NCBI RefSeq assembly: GCF_039555335.1
Contig: NC_092631.1
Span: forward strand, 10,849,701 to 10,913,700
Direction: 5' to 3'
Length of the DNA stretch: 64,000 nucleotides
From: Amphiura filiformis
Lineage: Eukaryota; Echinodermata; Ophiuroidea; Amphilepidida; Amphiuridae
In this document: piece by piece, positions 58,386 to 64,000 of the stretch
Layout: each line of letters starts with the position of its first letter
How positions within the stretch are numbered: the first letter of the stretch is position 1
Notes under the pieces: model-generated
Database searches by the model: none
Told to the model about the DNA's origin: nothing
Seen by the model: only the letters and a program-made list of their open reading frames with translations
Translations under genes and position numbers: made by a program

Positions 58386-59008
58386 TTCACATACTGAACT
58401 ATCTCGAAAAAACACGTATTTCTAGAAAATTGCAATTGAAAATCTTTGTTTTAAGTTTACATTTCTATAATTTAATTAGACTATGGATTTTCATAAAAGT
58501 GGTTTTAAATTAAAGCATATACTTAACAGATTTATTTAAGTGGAATCTTTAATTATATTTACGTATGTAATATTGCTTAAAACTACACTTAAGTTGTAGT
58601 TCTGTATGTGAAATCGTTAATTTCCCGATATCGTATTGAAAGTGCATCACATACTGGTCTATCTCGAGATAGACCAGTATGTGATAAATCTAAAGTCACG
58701 CCATTGTTCGCGAAATCGAGATAGCCCCCAAGATAGACCAGTATGAAACGCACTTTAAATATGATATCGGGAAATTAACTATTTCACATACTGAACTACA
58801 ACTTTAGTGTAGTTTTAAGCAATATTGCATACGTAAATATAATTCAAGATTCCACTTAAATAAATCTGTTAAGTATATGCTTTAATTTAAAACTACTTTC
58901 ATTACAATCCATAGTCTAATTAAATTATAGAAAGGTTAACTTAATACAAAGATTTTCAATTGCGATTTTCTCGAAATACGTGTTTTTCGAGATAGACCAG
59001 TATGTGAT
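58386..59008. repeat. 623-bp palindrome centred on a GGTCTATCTCGAGATAGACC core
   Basis: ATCTCGAAAAAACACGTATT and AAAATCTTTG on the left mirror CAAAGATTTT and AAATACGTGTTTTTCGAGAT on the right. Arms converge on CATCACATACTGGTCTATCT at 58644-58663, itself followed by its reverse complement. The same CACATACTGGTCTATCT word recurs at the outer edges of the composite element. Confidence 0.82.
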
Positions 59009-59099
59009 GCGTCCGACGAATTAATCTGTTTGAAACATGCTTTGAGCACTTGCATAATGCCTCCAATACTACCTTAAGACTTTGTATATATTGACATGA

Positions 59100-59825
59100 T
59101 ATTTGGACAATTACAGGTCATTTGAGCTTGTTTTAAACAGAAAAACAGGATGACAGTATTAAGTACAACATAGAAATAATAAGCCAATATGAGAATTAAG
59201 TGTAGCAAGGATAGGAACTACAGTTTTCAGCACAGTACTTCAGCGGTCTGCCAATACATGTATAACATTTTAGCAAACAATGACACCTATAAATTAGAAT
59301 TGAGAATTTTTATGTATAAGTACAGTATTAATGAATTACTGAGCTTATTTAACAGTTTATTTACCCTATGATCTAATATTCATGATTACCAAACAAGAAA
59401 CGCTAATAACTATAACTTAACTAAAAATAGCAGGGTATTCACCGAACACGCTGTCCGTACAGCTGGTCCTATATTATGGAACTCATTGCAAAAATCTTTA
59501 AGAGCATCTTATTCAGTGAAACATTTCCGGAACGTGTACAAAAGACACTTAATATCAAAATATGATTAATTGCCGAGCATTGTAGATTTTTTGGTTCTTG
59601 TTTGTTTGTTTGTTGTTTTTAATTTTAATTTTTTGCTGTTATTTGTGTTTTGTGTTTGGTAACTCTTCTGTTAAAGGGGATGGCTACCTCTGGCCTTACT
59701 GGCCTTTCGGCCATCTCCTCCATGATTCTTTGATGGTATTTTGATGTAATGATATTTTAATGTGTATTTGTATTTTTATGTGAATTGTAAATGTGGAAAT
59801 GAATGAAAATGAATGAATATGGCAC
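59100..59825 (+). pseudogene. CR1/L2-like LINE 3' end
   Basis: In one frame from about 59189: LELRIFMYKYSINELLSLFN then SLFTL, a TGA at 59369-59371, SNIHDYQTRNANNYNL, then RVFTEHAVRTAGPILWNSLQ, KSLRASYSVKHFRNVYKRHL and ISKYD before TAA at 59567-59569. The F(x)YK...LF...H.Y.TRN...GP.LWN.LP...S...FK...K..L pattern is the C-terminus of CR1/L2-type ORF2. The single TGA is in frame, and the 3' region has a TTACTGGCCTTTCGGCCATC hairpin and a tail of GAATGAAAAT words to about 59820. 5'-truncated; it lies just outside the TTAA element. Confidence 0.85.
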
Positions 59826-61514
59826 AGTTTATGGCGTATATGGAAGCGGGGTTCTGATTGGCTAATTGAATCACGTCATCATCACTTCGGTACCTCATTC
59901 GCTAGTCAAACAGCGTAGCAACGTGTGACCTAGTTCTTTTTACGCAATAATCAGACAGAGCAGATGGATACTGCTGAAGTAATTTGCTGAATAGTATAGC
60001 ACAAGCTATTATACAAGAGAGTTACCTGCCAATCAACATTGTTGTAACACATTTGAATCAATGATAGAATAGCCATAAATTGTTGTAAACAAATTAAAGA
60101 CAATACGCCGGCTATTACATTTTAAAAGCATAAAACTCTGATTTGTATTAATTTGTGTGCAATTGCAGACCTGAAACTTTTCCTCTTTTCAACTGATTTC
60201 CTCTTTTTTTATTCCTGAAATTTACGCATTTTCTTTTATTTTCAGCTGAAAAAAGTTTTTCAGCGTTTTTTGAAGATTTTCAGGTTTTTTCCTCTTTTTT
60301 TTATAAAGACCCTGTTTCAGGTCTGCATTTGATATATTTTTACATCTGATCTTTTCAGTCACCATACATTGTACTTCCTCTGTTTGTTAGCTTCCCAATT
60401 GGACTACTTAGTACTTGTAACTTAAGATTCTTAACACAGGGCTCTATGTAAAGATAGGCCAATTTCTGGCCTACTAAATGGATCTGGCTCGTGATTGGTC
60501 GCCCAGATCTCGCTATGGTTTTAATCCTCCTGGTACGTGCCATTACCATTCGCTACATCATACACAACAATCTGTGGAATTTGCGGTGCTTTGTCTCACT
60601 TGTGCATGGGATGTACATTTAGGCTCATTCAGTGATTTGATCTTCGCAGGAGAATCATAAAAATCATCAAAATTCAGATTTTGGCACATGTGTTATGAAT
60701 CTGCAATTTCTCTACAGAAATTAATTAGATGTATTTGAATGGGGCTTCAACTTTGTCAATACTGCTGTTCTCCTGATTTAAAAATTCCCAATGTTAATGA
60801 AGTATCCTTCACTTTTAGGCAATTTATACACAGTTTTAATTTGTGTACACTTTCGCTGTGATGATCACTGAATGGGCCTTTTAAAAAATAATGAGGACAT
60901 GTTGCATCAAATATTCTATGTCTCATCTTCAGAGTCTGTATACACTCTGTATGGTCACTTTACGTTCATTCCCTGGATGGTCGTTGCTTTTCTCACACTC
61001 CTGAGGCAGGGCTCATAAATTGTTTAGTAAGGGAGTTCCATTTTGAACATTTTCATCCAATTCATAAGGTCCAATGGGATGGGATGAATAAACTAATAAA
61101 GACCTCATCAATCAAAGTATGGACTGTGCTGGTTGTTATTACATGCTTGTGTATCATGTATACCATTATTTATGGTGTGAGATGTAAAAGGGATGGATTA
61201 TTAATCTAAAAGCCTTCAGGAGCAATGTGGGAATGCTCAAAAACACATCCAGTGTGATTTGTAAGTATACCAATAGATGTCACCATCAGAAATTAAGAAT
61301 GGGTATGGACGTAAAACCCACAAACCTTGAACCAATTGTTCTTATGACACATATAAAGTCTTTGGATGGCACCAAGCAAATAAAATAGTACCAAAATAAG
61401 AGGTCTTTTGGAGTGACTTTGTTAAAAATATTCTGGAAAAAAGTCTATCTTCATATTATGTAATTTTCCTCCCAATTTGCTTGTTTGTTTGAAATAACTT
61501 TTGGTCCTTTGACA
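59826..61514. other. No gene; one inverted-repeat pair
   Basis: GCAGACCTGAAACTTTTCC at about 60167 and GTTTCAGGTCTGC ending at about 60327 bound a T-rich 160-bp segment that could be a small MITE. No conserved coding peptide was seen in the rest. Confidence 0.4.
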
Positions 61515-61818
61515 CAGTGGTGTAACTAAGGGGCGGGGGCAGCATGCCCCGGGCGCCACCCTGAAGGGGGCCCCAAATTGACCAATTCAGCATCGATTCT
61601 GCACCCCTCCAAGCGATGAAAGTCAAAATTTTTGTGCGCGATTGACAGAACATTTTAAGACCGAATTTAATCTAGTAAACAAAATTAATTAGTTGTAGGT
61701 CTTATTTGTCCAAAATTTTGTGCACAATTGTTTCATGTCTAAGATATTCTTGGGAGGGGGGTAGGAGTGCCAATTTTGTTTCTTGCCCCGGGCGCTACCA
61801 ACCCTAGTTACGCCACTG
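61515..61818. mobile_element. hAT-type MITE, sister of 2696-3017
   Basis: The ends CAGTGGTGTAACTAAGG and CCTAGTTACGCCACTG, with a perfect 8-bp duplication CTTTGACA at 61507-61514 and 61819-61826. Internal GCCCCGGGCGCC, TTGACCAATTCA, ATTCTGCACCCCT and AAAGTCAAAATTTTTG match the copy at 2696-3017. Confidence 0.9.
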
Positions 61819-61826
61819 CTTTGACA

Positions 61827-63785
61827 AATAAACCAGTAGATATGTTTCTCTTGGATTTCTTCATCTGCATAATCAGACATCTGCATAATCATAATCAGTG
61901 TAAAATACTTTAGTCATAAACTATGCCGCATTGGGAAAACACGGAAACTGACCCAAATATTTTCCTTAATATTGAACAGTTTGTTATAAAATATTCATAA
62001 TTTTATGCATCATCCCATAACACACACCGACATCGCCTGGCTAATAATTACTTGGTGCATCAGAGATACTAAAATAAATACCCGGGATCGATATACGTGA
62101 ATGTGCTATACACGAGTTTGATATGAGACGAAAATCTTTGGATACCGGGGTAGAAAATGATGAATATCTTCCGTAAATGATTTCGTATAAAGAAACCAGA
62201 TGTGGTTCCTTGCACTTGAATATATGTTTTTGAATAGATATGATAGTCGTCTTGAGAAAGAAGCTTGTGTCTTGAACTCAAAAACTGACAATAATTCTGA
62301 TTTTATATGTGCCGACTATGTAGCGCAGTGTATAGGCCAATCGTGGAGGTAGTCTAAAAGCAGATGACATATGGCGTATCATGGTCAGTTGGTCACTCAC
62401 ACACCAGCGAGGTCAGTCACCCATGGTCACCGGTCGGAACAAAATGGCCATGCATGGCGGTGGATTCAACCTACCATGGCGATTTCTGCCATGAAGATAT
62501 GGGGGCGTTGACACTGTGTAACATCACTTAGTAACAAGGTCTGTGTCAAAAATGACAATTGATAATCCTTCATGCATCACAGTTAAAAGTGTGAAATAGT
62601 ATGACTAGTTGATAAGAAATTTGACTTGGGTCATAAAATAACATATAATTTTTGTCACCTGTTGCTGTATCTACTGTAGATAGCAAAGATTGCCATCTAC
62701 TTTGAAATGATGATGCATGTAAGACTGATGTCAATGTGACCCAATTCAGTCCACTTATGCTAAAGTCACATTTTTTCAAAATTGAGTTATGATCAGGTTT
62801 ACATAATATAAAAAATTCCCTTTATCAGTCAAACCCCATGCTTATAGCTGATTTTGTTGCAAAGTTATACATTTATACAGAATTAATGCACAAGGAGACA
62901 CAAGTTTGGTATTTATTTTAACTCTTTTTACAGTCCTTTTTCAACAACTCATTTTCTCTCCATACTAATAGAGGGTTAAAAGTGAGGTATAGTAATGAAA
63001 CTTGGCAAGTATGTTGACCAGGCATGATATTTTTATCTGTGAGTACTGTTCGTACATTTAAACACCATTCATTAGGGTATGAATTTGGCATTTGTTGTAT
63101 TTTGGTCAATTTTCTTGATATTCTGTAACTGCATGACTTCAGAAAAATACTTTAATTCCTGGAATTAGGCTAGATATGAAAAAAATTTCGCACATATATA
63201 CATTTATAGATAAAAATGACCCCAAAAAGGCTAATTTTTCTAATGATCTAATTTAAAAATAGCTAAAAATATATCTGTATATTAGTGTGATAACTGTTGG
63301 TATTGTAAAGATCTAGAATTGAAAATTGTGTAATGTTTTGTTAGAAACATTGATAAATGATCACATCAAACAACCGTGATATATTATTAATAAACTCCTG
63401 GGAAAAATGATTTCCGCCTGCTCACTGCAATAATACATATTGCAACTTTTTCAATCATACCAAAATCAATAAAATCTGGATGATCTAGTTAACTCTTTTC
63501 ACACATGACACTAAATTGAGTTGGTTTCATCTCTCTAACCTAACCCTATCTGTCATTCTGTCTTAGAAAATAAATACCAGTAAAAATCAGAAAATTACAC
63601 CGATACTCGAACTACTGACATATACATATTTGGAGACCAACTCATATACCACTACACCATGTAGTTGGATTCTGCAGAAGCTTATTCTTTTACTATATTG
63701 AAATGAATAAATAACACCACTATAAGGTACACAAGCTATACAGTACATTGTAATAAAGCTCAATGTTAAGGATAATGAACTGAGT
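61827..63785. other. No feature seen
   Basis: Intronic AT-rich sequence without supported exons, arrays or transposon termini. Confidence 0.3.
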
Positions 63786-63912
63786 GCAATGCATTAGTCA
63801 AGATAATCGCATGCGCCGTGGAGTTATTGCATTTAGCTCGAGAGCCGATAGGCTCGAGAGCTAAATATGCAATAACTCCATGGCAAGTGCGATTATCTTG
63901 AATGCATTTGCA
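63786..63912. repeat. 127-bp palindrome
   Basis: CAAGATAATCGCATGCGCCG then TGGAGTTATTGCATTTAGCT then CGAGAGC mirrors GCTCTCGAGAGC-like sequence, TATGCAATAACTCCATGGCA and AGTGCGATTATCTTG. The short apex is CGAGAGCCGATAGGCTCGAG. Outer flanks AATGCATT extend the stem slightly. Confidence 0.8.
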
Positions 63913-64000
63913 CGAGTACATTATCCGTCATATACTTTGAGTGTATTAAAACAATAGGCAATATTAATTGCTGCATTCATTATATTAGTTTGAATATTAG

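Larger units (their letters stand above)
53017..59077. mobile_element. 6-kb composite element bounded by TTAA
   Basis: TTAAGGTGGTATTGGAGGCA on the left mirrors TGCCTCCAATACTACCTTAA on the right, with more arm sequence (TGCTTTGAGCATG and CATGCTTTGAGCAC). A second nested inverted pair follows: TCGTCGGGTGCATCACATAC then TGGTCTATCT at about 53738, mirrored by AGATAGACCAGTATGTGATG then CGTCCGACGA at about 59019. Inside are two giant palindromes (53087-53723, 58386-59008), a four-unit tandem repeat and AGGTCA-rich duplications. No transposase frame found. Confidence 0.7.

Overview
This is an AT-rich, repeat-dense animal nuclear window. The only confidently recognisable host genes are two intron-containing genes, both on the + strand. 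Positions 946-1946 hold the last two coding exons of a RhoGAP protein most like the ARHGAP9/12/15/27 group. Positions 28364-31578 hold the first two coding exons of an ERG-type (KCNH2/6/7-like) voltage-gated potassium channel. Its exon lengths and phases match what I recall for human KCNH2. The remainder of the channel gene was not found by eye, so about 32 kb (31579-64000) is either a very long intron 2 or contains exons I missed. The organism is a non-vertebrate metazoan. Heavy MITE content, a Penelope-like element and several LINE types suggest a marine invertebrate, perhaps an invertebrate deuterostome (hemichordate, echinoderm or cephalochordate). That placement is inference, not shown by the sequence.

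Layout. 1-1946: 3' end of the RhoGAP gene, with two MITEs in its introns. 1947-28363: about 26 kb between the genes, packed with non-autonomous transposons: hAT-type MITEs with 8-bp target duplications, TTAA-flanked (piggyBac/Kolobok-type) MITEs, many inverted-repeat elements, a Penelope-like reverse transcriptase remnant (20883-21612), a 1.8-kb element with a 9-bp target duplication (21623-23407, Mutator-like), and two unusual foldback arrays (17401-18424 and 24433-26150) built from dozens of short GGTTCGCTATCTCTAA-type units facing each other. 28364-31578: start of the channel gene, with three repeats in intron 1. 31579-64000: presumed intron 2, holding more TTAA elements, two large minisatellites (41105-42150 and 43240-44520), a 335-bp GAAA microsatellite, a 697-bp tandem duplication identical by eye, a 6-kb composite TTAA element (53017-59077) with giant palindromes and AGGTCA-rich tandem repeats, and a CR1/L2-like LINE 3' end.

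No bacterial-type system, CRISPR array, tRNA or rRNA gene was seen. The most unusual structures are the pair of GGTTCGCTATC foldback arrays (one interrupted by a LINE with a 16-bp target duplication), the 6-kb composite TTAA element, and pairs of TTAA elements that abut and share one TTAA. All alignments were made by eye; terminal-repeat boundaries may be off by a few bases.
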